This document shows positions 1 through 11,266 of a DNA stretch of 64,000 nucleotides, piece by piece. A program made the position numbers and the translations under genes. This DNA is from Pohlia nutans (taxonomy: Eukaryota; Streptophyta; Bryopsida; Bryales; Mniaceae), in the NCBI GenBank assembly GCA_022496805.1, contig CM040103.1, positions 9,504,001 through 9,568,000 of the forward strand, read 5' to 3'. Every line of letters begins with the position of its first letter. Within the stretch, counting starts at the first letter, position 1. The notes below the pieces were generated by a model that worked only from the letters and a program-made list of their open reading frames with translations, had not been told where the DNA came from and did not search any database.

Positions 1-278
1 AAACTTCCAAACACAAGAAATACTACATAATGCATATGTTGTATTTGTAAGTATTTACTGTATTTTCAAGTATTTGCAATATTTTTGCGTTCTGTTGATA
101 GGTATTTTGATAGTTGTACAATTTCAAATTTCAAATTTCTTTTTTTGGAAGGTGCGTAATGTATGTGGGCAAATCTGAACTTCAAAATTGAAGTTCCAAT
201 TCTTCACGGATTCTCTGCTAATTGCATTTCGGACGTTGTAGTGACCATAATGTGATCAACTAGGCACTAAAGGGTTAA
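1..278. mobile_element. TTAA MITE family A, right-hand part (cut by window start)
   Basis: The first 278 bases match base for base in register the last 278 bases of the full copy at 15453-16263 and also the copy ending at 43101, with few differences. It ends GGCACTAAAGGGTTAA, so the right terminus and its TTAA are at 275-278. The left two thirds lie outside the window. It has no coding capacity. Confidence 0.85.
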
Positions 279-540
279 CATTTTAGTTTTTTCTCAACGG
301 ATTGATCAATGTAATTGCACATCTTGAAGAATTTTTGTGTTCTTGTAACAGACATTGACAATTCTCTTGTTAATATTGAGTAAAATTCATGGAATCAAAA
401 GGAGTTATCAAAGTAATAAACTTATTATTGAACACAATGTATCCTTCTGGTCGTTTATGGATTAGAATATAGTTGCCTTATAAGTTACTACACATTTGCA
501 ATCATCAATCTCCTTTCCAACCATACCATACATACAACAT

Positions 541-718
<178 letters not shown>

Positions 719-919
719 GAATATTTCATCTACCAAACTTTGTATTTCACAAAAACCAAAAATATATTTAGCAAATTGTGCTAACCTTGCGGTACACCTT
801 CGATAGTTGTGATAAAAATTTCACACTATTTTACATCTTGATGTTTTTAAATGGGCATACAATAATTTTGCAAAATATTTAGAAAATGACTAAGACATCT
901 AATTAACCATGCTAGGACC

Positions 920-1361
920 TTAGGCGAGAAGCAGTGGAGAAAACCTCATAAAGGCCATGGATCATACTTGAGAAGCCAAACTTTGAACTTGACGGCCTTT
1001 GGATATAGTGTAAAGTGAAAAGGGGCTACTCTTATAAAGTGCCGATTTTTTAAAATAAAGTTTTTACATATTTTTTAAAAAATAAAAAATGATTGGTTGT
1101 AAGAATTTTGGCCAAACGGCCCCCAGATTTTGCTTAGACCCACCTCTTAAGGTGGGCTTGATGCAAAATCCGGGGGCCTTGAAAAATGTCTTGCCACGAA
1201 GGACAAAAATGTTGCTCATGTCGTTTTCTCCTCCTTCCATTCCTTGGAGTGAAAATTTTGGATGTAAAGTGACATCCTTTGGTCTTCTCAGTTTTTAAGC
1301 CTCCTATTGAATGAAATTTCTCTCTTCACGGCTTCTCGCCTCTGATGTAAAGAGGCCTTTA
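920..1361. mobile_element. TTA-flanked MITE, degenerate relative of the 12222-12365 element
   Basis: The right end reads CTCGCCTCTGATGTAAAGAGGCCTTTA and the left begins TTAGGCGAGAAGC, so the outermost bases of the left inverted repeat are missing. The inner part near 1270-1320 matches the inside of the 144-bp copy at 12222-12365. A smaller palindrome near 1118-1178 (GGCCCCCAGATTTTGC against GCAAAATCCGGGGGCC) sits inside. The TTA target suggests a PIF/Harbinger (Tourist) type, which is inference. Confidence 0.55.
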
Positions 1362-1650
1362 GTTGATCTTTGCAATTAAAAATTAAGCTGTACAAAAAAT
1401 ATATCAACTTCTAAAAGCCAAAGTGCGAATCTTTTATATATATATTGAAAATTATGTTACAAATTAAATAATATTAGTGATCATCAACCTCCTCATCATG
1501 CAATTTTGTAATAGTGTGAATATTTTTCAAGATTCTCTTTTTCACCATACAATTTATTTATTTTTTGAAGAAATAATTTTCTAAAGATTTTGACGTTTGA
1601 TCTATTAATTAATTTTTGCCAATCTTGACTGTCAACTATCGTTATGTTTT

Positions 1651-1867
1651 TTGACTTCTAAAGGTTCAAGGATTTAGGTTTTTGAAATGTCAAATTCAAT
1701 TTATCATATTTAGATGAGACCAAATTTTATATCACCATAATCATTGCATGTATTGGTAAAAAAAAAAGTAAATGATTTAAAAAATTGAAGTCCACACAGG
1801 ACTTACTCAAATTGCTAAAAAACCATCATGAGATCCAAATTGGGCTTCTTGGTCCTTTAGGGATTGA
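1651..1867. mobile_element. TTAA MITE family B, degenerate copy
   Basis: It is bounded by TTGA at both ends instead of TTAA and reads from TTCTAAAGGTTCAAGGAT to GGGCTTCTTGGTCCTTTAGGG. The inside matches other family B members, with AATGTCAAATTCAAT near the left and CCAAATTGGGCTTCTTGG near the right. It is older than most copies, judging by substitutions in both termini. Confidence 0.7.
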
Positions 1868-1948
1868 AGTGCAAAATTAGTTTACACGTTACATTGTATG
1901 TGCATTTTTATCGAAGTGGTGTATTAGAAATAGTTTACTCATAAATGT

Positions 1949-3138
1949 CTCGGGGGGTGTACCTTTCATTAAAACCTAGAATCACGTGCGTTTGCTGCAT
2001 GCTCTAAAAACCCCCTATATACAAGTTTTTTTTTGTGAAATGAAGTAATACACATACAATTACAACAATAAATATACAAGTGACAATATGTATACACAAA
2101 AAAACATCCATTCATATATAGTCATTAACATAAGTATACAAATATACTTTTGAACAAAAAAAACCCCACATTATGTATAACAAAATATTCTAACTTTCAT
2201 CAGCAAAGTCGTTGAAAACTTTTTCATTCCCTGGATGTAACTCATAAACATTTGATTCAGCAATATATGTCATTGTAGCCAATGAAATTAGTTTCTAAGT
2301 CTACCATCAAATGATCAGTAAGATCATATGTGCACTTCTTATTAGTCCCTTTTTGATACCAACATAAACCAATCTCCACGTTTGATGAACGGTCCATCAA
2401 GTCAATTGGATCCCTATACTCCATCCAACAATTACCAAACTTCCTCTGCATCCTATAAACTCTTCCAACAAACCAAACCTTAACTCTAGTAGATTTTTTT
2501 TGGCCTACCTCGTTTTTTCACAGTTTTAGCTTCAGGTGTGTTCAAAAAACACACAACAGTCACAACCAAGCTTTAATAAAGTATCATGGTTTCCGGCACT
2601 AAGGAGTTTAGGCTTCATATACAATATGCCAGCCTTAATTCGAGTCAACTGGTCTTTAGACAAAGAAGAATTGCCATTCAATTGACTAACAAGTGTACTT
2701 TTAAAAATTCTAAATTCCCCTACCATTACATAAGCCACAACTGACAAGCGAGCGCTCAGGCAAGCGAGACAGCGGCGGCCAACTACAAGAGAAAACAAAA
2801 ACCTAAGATGGGAGGAAAAAGAGCTCAACGAATCGTCCTAAAAGGCTAAGACCCTAATATTTCCTTTTTGCCCGATAGTACCCTCATACTTGTACATTGC
2901 TAATGAAACTCGTTCATCCTAGTTTCATCCAATATGAAAACTTATGTTATGTAGTATAGTAACGCTACCATACAAGTACAATTGTTGTATACTTTTTAAA
3001 GGCCCTCCATATATATGTACGTAATTACAAGATATAATATGTATACCATATGTATACGTAATACGGCAAAGTTCAAATCAATACCCTCCTCTGCACTCAC
3101 GTATACTCGTACATGTTTAGTACAGTGCACCCCCCGAG
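1949..3138. mobile_element. 1.19-kb transposon with 8-bp target duplication (hAT-like, non-autonomous)
   Basis: The left end CTCGGGGGGTGTAC (1949) and right end GTGCACCCCCCGAG (to 3138) are inverted repeats. They are flanked by a perfect 8-bp direct repeat ATAAATGT at 1941-1948 and 3139-3146. A second, 270-bp member with the same ends and its own 8-bp duplication lies at 34106-34375. An 8-bp duplication is typical of hAT elements and also occurs in P and Merlin, but the CTCGGGG terminus is not one I recognise for any of these. The interior carries a broken coding region on the minus strand. Assignment to hAT is inference; the element boundaries are seen directly. Confidence 0.8.
2257..2828 (-). 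pseudogene. Broken AT-hook reading frame inside the 1949-3138 transposon
   Basis: Reading the minus strand, an open frame from about 2828 ends TLLKLGCDCC near 2545. It shifts frame at a T run to give a stretch with the AT-hook core KKRGRPKK at about 2495-2518, then shifts again at an A run and continues STRVKVWFVGRVYRMQ to a stop at 2257. At least two frameshifts, both at homopolymers, separate the three open pieces. AT-hook proteins bind the DNA minor groove. Neither the upstream nor the downstream part resembles a transposase I know, so this may be a host gene fragment captured by the element (Pack-type) or a decayed element gene. No function can be assigned. Confidence 0.45.
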
Positions 3139-3146
3139 ATAAATGT

Positions 3147-3241
3147 GTTCTCTTTGTTCATAGTGTGATGTTTGTAATCTGTTGTTGTGCAATGGAAATA
3201 AATCGTCCATGTGTTTCAAATATATAATAATAATAATAATA

Positions 3242-3267
<26 letters not shown>
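3147..3267 (+). repeat. Retroposon-like 3' end with ATT-rich tail
   Basis: About 65 bp from CTCTTTGTTCATAGTGTGAT to ATGGAAATAAATCG recurs at about 39831-39895. In both places it ends in a simple A-rich tail: ATA/ATT repeats here and AAAT repeats at 39895-39912. A shared body that ends at an AATAAA-like motif plus a variable tail resembles the 3' end of a SINE, LINE or processed transcript. The first family B MITE of the window is inserted in or next to the ATT tail at 3268. Confidence 0.5.
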
Positions 3268-3272
<5 letters not shown>

Positions 3273-3506
3273 CCCTAAAGGACCAAGAAGTCCAAATTGG
3301 GCTTCATGTGTTTTTAGCAATTTTAAGTAGGTTCTATTTTGAGTTTCTTTCGTTCAAATTTATTTGAGTTTTTATCAACACATACAATGTTCTTCACTAA
3401 TTTCAGTGATATGAGATTTGGTCCCATTTGAATTATATTTTTTCATAATATGATTACTTGAATTTGTCATTTTAAAACCATGAATCCTTGGTCCTACAGG
3501 GGTTAA
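3268..3506. mobile_element. TTAA MITE family B, intact copy
   Basis: A 239-bp unit from TTAACCCCTAAAGGACCAAG to CCTACAGGGGTTAA with TTAA at both ends. The inverted ends are about 20 bp long and the interior is non-coding and AT-rich. It lies directly against the (ATT)n tail of the preceding repeat. Confidence 0.88.
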
Positions 3507-4707
3507 TTTACCGATGATCCTAGAACTCGAGCCCGGCAGCATCCATGAAAAGGAGGAGGGTGGCGGAATGTACCGCCAATGGAAGGCGGCAACGAAATAG
3601 GCCCTCCACCGTATGAGTTTTGGCGCAGCCAATTCATGAATGCCAGCTTGGGGGGGGGGGGGGGGGGTTTGGGGGTTGTACCCCAGGTCAGTTGCAAGCC
3701 ATACAAGCCATAAGTTGTGGCAGTGGGAGTAGTTGGTATGATTTCCAGCATCAGTTACATGATTTTCATCTTCCATCCCTACCACCCCTCACTATTCCTG
3801 CACGCTTCACCTCAAAACCAAAACCAAAAAAAAAAATTGAAAAATTAAAAAAGAAAAAAAGAAAAAGCTATGCTACGAGGAGCTTTGACCGAAATAGCAT
3901 GGATGAAGGACGAGAATGCATTTCAAGGGAATCATGAACGGAATATATTTGTTACAATTGTTTTTAGACCAAGAAAATGGGTGTCCCCGCAATGCCTCTT
4001 CCCTACGGTCAGAGCCAACAAACAATACAGAAGAAAAGAAGAGAGCTTACAAAAATTTGAATAGTTAATTTGTGCCAAAACTGCTAGCAGCTTACAGTAG
4101 CAAATTCATCTCGTTCGTGATTTCTCAATGTAGGACCCATACTTATGTACCAAATTAAGGTAGATGTTCATATTTCCATCCTAATTTCAAGTTTGCATGG
4201 TTAGGTCTATGAAAGAAAAAGTTTTATTTTTATTTTTGAATGCTCCGCAAAGCTCGTGCAAAGGCACCCCCCCTCCCCAAAAAAAAAAAAAAAAAAAAAC
4301 ACATTCTTTGAATATGTTTACAATTTTCTGTGAATTTCTAAGTCTAAAAGCGTAAACTGGCCATTACTCGCGCATAGGGTTTGTGCTTTATTCACATATT
4401 GGATTCTCAAAATCGTGCACTTACTATTGCGCACCCTAAATCAAGAAAAGAGCAATTTTTAAAGTGCTTCTTGGGTGCTTTTCCAAACTTGGCTAGGCGG
4501 TTTTGAGGACCCAACCCTAAAATGTAGGGGTCAACAATGGAACCCGTGCGGAATTCAGCCCACCTACCTTAGTTCCTTTTGTAGACAAAACGATGAAATT
4601 TTAGTAGTGTCCACATCGCTTAATCAAGAGTTCCAACAAATCAAGCAATGACATTTATTATTACTTAATGGGCAAAGTAACCTGCTATAATGTGACTACA
4701 TTACTAC
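3507..4707. other. No gene seen; GC-rich patch, homopolymers and an old repeat
   Basis: 3507-3800 is richer in GC than its surroundings and contains an 18-base G run at 3650-3667; open frames on both strands cross it but are proline or glycine runs made by the homopolymer. From about 4130 to 4400 the sequence is repeated, with divergence, at about 22100-22390 (shared TGCTCCGCAAAGC-type core and AATTTTCTATGA-type core). A long A run lies at 4279-4299. Confidence 0.5.
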
Positions 4708-4984
4708 TAAGGTAGAAGGCTCGAAACCCGCCACAATTCTAAACCTCCATTCTACCAAGGTAGAACATTCTGAAATTTTGGATGTACCCATGGTGAAGAG
4801 CACCACTTTAAAACCCATGTCATTTCAACTTCAAAAATTCATAACTAATATTAGGAACATCCAATTTTTTTGATTCAAAGTATGTTGGTCTTTGCTTGGC
4901 TTTGTCTTCCAGGGAAAAATCATGCTCAGTTCTCCATGCGTCCTCATAAATTCCAGTGTGGCGGGTTTAGAGCCTCCTACCTTA
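4708..4984. mobile_element. TA-flanked MITE, AGGTAGAAGGC ends
   Basis: The left end is TA-AGGTAGAAGGCTCGAAACC and the right end GGTTTAGAGCCTCCTACCT-TA. They are inverted repeats of about 28 bp including CCCGCCACA inside. The terminal AGGTAGA resembles the ends of the 23111, 52886 and 55369 elements, which also sit between TA dinucleotides. The TA target suggests Tc1/mariner-type mobilisation. Confidence 0.7.
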
Positions 4985-5273
4985 TTGTGTTAAAAAGGTG
5001 GAAACGCCCAAAATCGCACCTGACCCAAAATCGTTTCCTGCCCAGTGCTAGATTGTACTTTTTGACCATCTATTGCTGGACTAGATGGCAATCTTAAATC
5101 ATCTACCAATGACACTTTGACCCTTTAAAACTTTTGTATTCAATATCCAGATCACGCATTCTTTGGTGCGTTCGAACTCTTGACGGAACTTGCTCACAAT
5201 AACATTAAGAAATTCGACAATTCTAACAATACCAAGTAGGCACAACAGTTAAAGCGGCAATTTTAGGTGTTAC

Positions 5274-5820
5274 TTAACCCCTAAACGTCCACGCATCCAG
5301 ATATTGGATGTTTGTTGGTCAAACCCAATTTTGATCTTGAAGATGACTTTTGTTGCTAATACACCCAACTAAGAAAATGAAGTTTATTAAGTCTAATTTG
5401 TACTCCACTTTTCAAATCTTAAAAATTCCAATTATTGAGTATTTTATTGCTTGTGCAAGCTTTGTAGCTCAAGGTTTGAATTGCACTACATAGGATGTTC
5501 ACCTTTCGAATTTCAAAATTTAAATAATTTTTTTTTGTGGAAAACATATCATGTGATTCTCCATTGTAATTTGTACCTGCTCCCAAAAAAATATTAAATT
5601 TTTAAATCGTTTTTGTAATAAAAACTATTTTTTGAAGTATTTGACATAAAAATTTGTTAAAAAGGATGTATTAAATCAAAAAAATCTGAAAATTTCAAGA
5701 CTGATAGGGAACATTCAATTCCATGCATGAAAAATATTACAAAATATATTTTGATAAATCTTGAAGGCTAAATTGTGTAGTTTGACTTTCCTACAAAGGA
5801 GTGGTACGTTTAAGGGTTAA
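5274..5820. mobile_element. TTAA MITE, CCCCTAAACGTCC end (family E)
   Basis: A 547-bp unit from TTAACCCCTAAACGTCCACG to GGTACGTTTAAGGGTTAA. Only the termini resemble the other TTAA families; I found no second copy of the interior in the window. It has no reading frame. Confidence 0.75.
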
Positions 5821-7285
5821 GATTGATTGATTCTCTCCCGGCCCGGCCAGCTGATCGATGTCATGCTCACATGCAATATTGTTGGGTGATGTCTCATCAA
5901 TGCCGACTGCAAGTGGAGCTGACCAACAGTTAAAAAATTTACATGATCTCTGGCAGCAAAATTAAAGGTTTTGGCAGACGGACACAATGTGCACAGCTTC
6001 CGTCTTCAATCACGTCGGCCTAAAACAATTTTCAAATGCGGCAATCATCTCCAGTCAACAGTCAGTCAAACCTGTGTTTACCATTTCCAGCTCAAATGTG
6101 TGAATGGCCTGTCACCGCCTTCAATTGCAGGCCCGTCCTCTGCTATTGAAAAATGACGTTATAAGCACAAAAGACTGAATTCCAACTGTTTCAAAAGTTG
6201 CACATGCACAGCTTGAGTTCATATAAGTCTATGAATTATTGTACACCATTGTAATAACTCACATAACACACCTTTACAATGTAGCATCCAGTGATCTCAA
6301 AACTGGCTGAAATTAGCTGGATTTCTACAAATAAAAAATGGGGCTGCTAAACATACAAAGAGAAAATGAAAAAGAAAATTGAAATGTAACGAGAATGCTT
6401 ATCATGATATAAATATGCAGGAACTTCATGAGGTGATATCCGCAGATATCATCATGGTATCACCTTAATATATCAAGGGTATAGCCGGATAATATAGAAG
6501 TATCGTGAGTATTATATGCACTGGGTAGCAAAAGTAGATACCATTTATGTCGGAGGTCGCATAATGTTCTAAATGTCATAAAGTGGTTTTCAGATCACTG
6601 GCAGCATCACTGTAGAGAATTTGCTACTAAAATAATCCAACTCTCCAACCCTCTTTGCTTAGACCAGCTGAAGTTAAAGAAAATTCTCTGATTCCTCATG
6701 ACAAATGCTTGAGATTCAGACGTGAACAGTAGGGAGGCTCAAGAACATGAAAACCCAAAAACAAAAAACCAATTTTTTTTGGCATTCACTGTAGAGATCA
6801 AGCATGCATGGATAAGTGGAGAATGTTGAACTTGCCACATTTCATTGAAAGCAAACAATAAGAAAAACCCAACAGAAAAAAATAAAAAAACAGACACCGA
6901 AATTGTACAAACACCTGGCGCGATTCTAGGAAGAATTTTGGGTTGTACACCAGGCACTCAGATTGATCTTTTTTTTGTTGTTTTTTGGTAATCTCCTACA
7001 AAGGGTAAAAGTACACCTATTCACACGTACTGATTCTCTGCCATCCTCTAGCTCTGGGTGGCTTAGGCTCTAAACCTCATGAGCCAAATTGATGATTCAG
7101 GCACCAACATTAATTAAATATATCTCGATCAAAACTAAAAAAACTTACTGTTTTTTTTTGTGGATACTTACATGGTTAATTAAGAAAAAAAAGAAAGAAA
7201 GAGAAAGAATCCACATGGGGACATCATGATTGTCAGGAAAATCATATAATTAATAGTTGTAACTTATGTATGTATGAAGTTATTG
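5821..7285. other. Intergenic, 3' side of the expansin gene
   Basis: I see no supported gene. Short open frames at 5971-6156 (plus) and 6739-6957 (minus) lack any recognisable motif. A small palindrome near 6428-6465 repeats GATATC and GGTGATA blocks. Likely holds the expansin 3' UTR and polyadenylation region near 7285 and below. Confidence 0.4.
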
Positions 7286-10112
7286 TTAGAACTGAAATCC
7301 TTCGTATGTCTGACCAAATGCCCAGTCGGGAGGCGCCACGTCGTTGGAGACGACGGTTGCGCCATCGCTCGTGGTTACCATGAATGACAAGCTTTGGCCG
7401 CTCATGTTCACCGTGCTTTGCCATATCTGCCCAAAGTTGCGTGTCATCGTCACCCATTTTGTCTTGGGCGTTTTGATGAACACCGCTTGCACGTCGCCCA
7501 TGCTGCCGACATTCGTCACGAGCACCAAATTCATGAAGTTGTGCCCACTCATGGTGAACCGAATGCCACCTGTCTTCATACACGCCGTCCTGCATGTAAA
7601 ACACCCTCATCATCATCATCATGCCATTGATCGAGCTCTTTTATTAACTATTTGAACCGATGAAAGCGATACTCTAGACCACTGAATTAAGTAGGCTACT
7701 ACTATTTTAGCATATTAAATAACACAGGGAGATAAATACAAGATTCCCATATGGGAAACATGGACAAATTTCCCACAATTGTAATTTTCCCAGATCAAAA
7801 ATACACTACAATCACCCAAAACAGTTACAATTGTAGGAATTTTGTCCCACTTCCCATATGAAATCCCATGTGGGAATGTCTTTATCTCTCCCTGTGTAAC
7901 ATATATAAGCAATATGTTTTATTAATATATGTTTTATGAGATTTGAAATTTTATATCATTGGTTGACCTACAATTAGCAAGCATGTCTATTGATCTTTAG
8001 GAGTTCTCTACTGTCACTGGTCTACATAACCTCCCACTTCATTTAATTGCATATGAACTCATCCAATTCATAATCTCTCGATTCTGATTCATACTTCTAC
8101 ATATTGATTGAGCACGGGCAAGGGATCTCTCTGTACTGATCTTGCAAGAATTAATCACAGTTAAGTAGCATATTTGGTTAAGTAGCCAACTTTAGGGATT
8201 TCTCTATAGTCAAAGAATCATACTTCTACATATTGGTTGAGGGATCTCTCTGTACTGATCTTGCAAGAATCGATCACAGTTCGTTAAATACCCAAAAGGA
8301 TTTCTCTCTAATGATCAATTCTCCTATCGTAAGAATCGTACTTCTACATATTGGTTGAATACGGGCAAGAATCACATTTCTATCTGTACTGATCTTGCAA
8401 GAATCACATAATTTCTGCATCTTGATTAAATACCCAAAGGGATAATTTCTCTATAGTTACTGATCTCCTAAGAATCACATTTCTACATATTGGTTGAATA
8501 CGAACAAGGGATCTCTCTTGCAAGAATCACATTTCTACATATTGGTCAAATACCCAAAGGGATTTCTCTTGCAAGAATCACATTTCTACATATTGGTCAA
8601 ATACCCAAAGGGATTTTCTCTAAACTGATCATTCTCTTAAGAATCACAGTTCGACATGTTGGTTAAATACGGTCTCTGGCTATACTGATCTTGCAAGAAT
8701 CACAGTTCGACATATTGGTTGAATACCCAAAATGATTTCTCTATACTGATCATTCTGCTAAGATTTATCATACTTGTACATATTGGTTGAATACCCAAGA
8801 TAATTTCTCGATACTGATCATTCTCCTAAGATTATCATACTTGAACATATTGGTTGAATACCGAAAGAGGTTACACTGATCTTGCAAGAATCAGAGTTGG
8901 TTGAATAATAGTAGTTATGCTGAGGATTCAGAAACAGAAGAGTCTAGAAGCATGGATTGATTGATTTTACCTTCGGTACATGACAGGCACAAGACCAGCT
9001 CTGTAAGAGGCGATTTGTTGAAAGGCAGGCATGCTCATGTCAAAGTGATGCAGGGGGAGGTTACACCAGCCGCCATTGTTGTCAGGCAAGGTAGGGTTGG
9101 GAGGGCAGAAGTTGGTCACGGTCACTTGAATTGCCTGCGTGTCCGATTGACACTCTTTCTCACTCCCTGCACACTTCACTTCGTAGCAGGCGCCGCACGC
9201 TAACCCTCGGTCGAACAATGCGGAGCTGATCGCCACCGTGTTCGTGCCGTAGCCTGTGCTGTACAGATCTCCATAGCCACACGCTCCCCCTGCCCCAAAC
9301 CCCAAACCAATAGCTATCAATAATTAATGAACCAAATCCCTGTTGCAAAAAACACAGAAAAACTTAGACTAACATACCTGCCAAACACACACACACACAA
9401 GCTATCAATAATGAACCAAATTCCTGTTGCAATAAACACAGAAACTCATACTAACATGATACCTGCCACAAACCCAAATCTCCTCAATAGCTGTCAATAA
9501 TGAACCAAATTCCTGTAGCTAAAAAAACATAGAAAAACTCATACTAAAATATACATACACAAACCAAAATCTCCTCAAAGGATATCAATAATAAACCACA
9601 TTCCTGTTGCAAAAAACACAGAAAAACTCATACTAACATGATACCTGCCAAACACACACACAAACACACAAACCCAAATCTCCTCAATAGCTATCAATAA
9701 TGAACCAAATTCCTGTAGCTAAAAATCACAGAAAAACTCATACTAACATACACACACACAAACCAAAATCTCCTCAATAGCTATCAATAATGAACCAAAT
9801 CCCTGTTGCAAAAAAACACAGAAAAACGCATACTAACATGATACCTGCCACAAACCCAAATCTCCTCAATAGCTATCAATAATGAACCAAATTCCTGTTG
9901 CAAAAAAACACAGAACATGATACCTGCCACAAACCCAAATCTCCTCAATAGCTAACAATAATCGACCAAAAAACTAACATACCTGTTGTGCCGCCGGCAT
10001 CACTTCCGCCATAAAACGTGGCATGTGCCGTGCTCCATTCTCCGGTTTGCGCACCCACTGATGGTACCGTAAACACCGCCACTACTGCAACAACAACAAT
10101 GTAGGTCCACAT
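7286..10112 (-). CDS. Alpha-expansin, complete gene with two introns
   Basis: Minus-strand exons are 10112-9983, 9289-8971 and 7589-7286, joined at GT-AG sites to give 250 residues, normal for the family. Residues 1-21 form a hydrophobic signal peptide (start [11 protein letters not shown]). The N-terminal double-psi beta-barrel (GH45-like) domain carries ACGYGDLY (46-53), the paired cysteines of [11 protein letters not shown], the alpha-expansin insertion ending GGWCN, and the HFD motif at 125-127. The C-terminal half is the CBM63-type domain with KTKWVTM and PPDWAFG. Expansins are secreted to the cell wall, where they loosen cellulose-xyloglucan contacts without hydrolysis. The intron positions, one before ACGYG and one after the YRR motif, are those usual for plant EXPA genes. 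An in-frame Met at 10163 would lengthen the signal sequence, but an acceptor-like CAG at 10121-10118 favours the start at 10112. Every key residue I looked for is present, so the gene looks functional. Confidence 0.95.
7720..7899. mobile_element. Small MITE in expansin intron 2, CACAGGGAGATAAA ends
   Basis: A 174-bp palindromic element with ends CACAGGGAGATAAA and TTTATCTCTCCCTGTG lies between direct repeats TAA (7720-7722 and 7897-7899). The inside also folds back (TTCCCATATGGGA against TCCCATGTGGGAA). It has no coding potential. The 3-bp TAA/TTA target is the PIF/Harbinger pattern. Confidence 0.75.
8085..8910. repeat. Minisatellite in expansin intron 2 (about 60-65 bp unit)
   Basis: About a dozen imperfect tandem units built from TACATATTGGTTGAATACCC, GGGATTTCTCT, ACTGATC and CAAGAATCACA blocks fill the middle of intron 2. 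Unit length varies by internal deletions. It stops about 60 bp from the 5' splice site of the intron. Confidence 0.9.
9305..9970. repeat. Minisatellite filling expansin intron 1 (about 100-bp unit)
   Basis: Six or more copies of a unit with the blocks AGCTATCAATAATGAACCAA, TTCCTGTTGCAAAAAACACAG, ACTCATACTAACATGATACC and AACCCAAATCTCCTCAAT. It occupies almost the whole 693-bp intron. Read on the gene strand, each unit contains CAGGTATCATG or CAGGTATGTTAG, a near copy of the real 5' splice site AACAG-GTATGTTAG at 9983/9982. Confidence 0.9.
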
Positions 10113-10430
10113 CCTTCCTGCAAACACAGAAACAACAACGAACCCCAATGAATATATATGCACTCAGCTCCTCACTGTATGAAAGAAACAAACCCTGCTG
10201 CATTGCCCTAACAATGTAGAGATCATACCCATCACTGGATCAAAGGCTGGAGACCGATCCGTGATATGTGTTACTTCGATCAAAGCTGCAAAAGTGGCAG
10301 TTTTTGGGTCACGAGAAACAGGGGTGGGGAGAGAGAGAGAGAGCCTGGGCTATGAGCTAACATGCAGCATGGAAAGAGAGTGAGAGAGTTATAAGATGAA
10401 TGGAACTACTTGGGCTACTACTATTGGGGA
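10113..10430 (-). promoter_or_regulatory. Expansin 5' UTR with probable leader intron, and promoter
   Basis: Just upstream of the start codon the gene strand reads TTTCTGTGTTTGCAG then GAAGG-ATG, a good acceptor at 10118. A donor-like GATGG-GTATGATC lies at 10229/10228, which would make a 111-nt leader intron. Farther up are a GA/CT tract (about 10330-10346), common in plant 5' UTRs, and a TTATAA motif near 10388-10394. The transcription start is not determinable by eye. Confidence 0.4.
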
Positions 10431-10686
10431 GGGAGGGAGGGAGGGCTATTGTTGTTGTGTTGTAGGGTCACTCAGTGGGCCTGACGAGCTCCTCTCACTC
10501 GAACTGCCTGCCTGCCTGTCCTTTATGGAAGAGGACTTCATGAGGCTGCGATTGAAGAACAAGGTGAAGAGTGAAGAGAGAGGAAGAAAAAATGAAAATG
10601 AAGGAGTTGGTCAGTCAGTAGGGCAGTCAGTCTCTCATTAATTGATGATCATGGTTTGAATCACAGTCCGGGGAGAAATGTTTAGC

Positions 10687-11263
10687 TTAACCCCTAAACG
10701 TCCTCACCTATGTCCAATTTGGGCAGTTTTGCAAAGATGCATTATAAAATGCAACCAACATGAATATTTGGAACTTGATGTACAAATAAAAGTCATACAT
10801 TTTGAAATTTAGATTCAATCTATACGGTTAGATCTTTGATTGCTATCACTAATATTTTTCTATAAATTTTGAAACATAAAATAAAAAAATATTTTGTAAT
10901 TCGATTATGAATAAGATATTGACAATATGGGGATGAAATTTGTTGTGATGGCTTATAATGTAGTACTCTAGGTGTAGTGATTTTTGGAGATTTTTTGGAT
11001 GCTTAATTTCATGAGTTTATTTTTTCAAGAACACTTTTAGACTAAAATATTCAATTTTTTTGGTGAAACACTGCAACACAAAATGAGGCATAATTTTTTC
11101 AGAAATTGTTTACTTTTCGATCGGATCACACATACACGAAGCTAACTTCCCATAAACAATTCAGTAAAAAAATCACACTACAAAAAGTGCATGACGGATG
11201 AGAAACTACGGATGAAATTCATACATTATACAAAATATGCATGGTTGGGCAGTTAGGGGTTAA
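10687..11263. mobile_element. TTAA MITE family C, copy 1
   Basis: A 577-bp unit from TTAACCCCTAAACGTCCTCA to TGGGCAGTTAGGGGTTAA, non-coding. The interior is shared with the copies at 19293-19867 (inverted), 56182-56756 and 60724-61300, for example TGCATTATAAAATGCAAC near the left and GCTAACTTCCCATA near the right. Confidence 0.9.
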
Positions 11264-11266
11264 TCC

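Noticed and set aside
3375..3785. Minus-strand 136-codon and 82-codon frames with polyproline
   Set aside because: The proline run is the G18 homopolymer read in complement, and part of the frame lies in a family B MITE.
7344..7655. Plus-strand frames opposite expansin exon 3
   Set aside because: They are antisense shadows of the well-supported expansin exon and carry no motif.
8085..9970. Regular repeats resembling a CRISPR array
   Set aside because: The units are contiguous and imperfect with no unique spacers, and they lie in introns of a plant gene.
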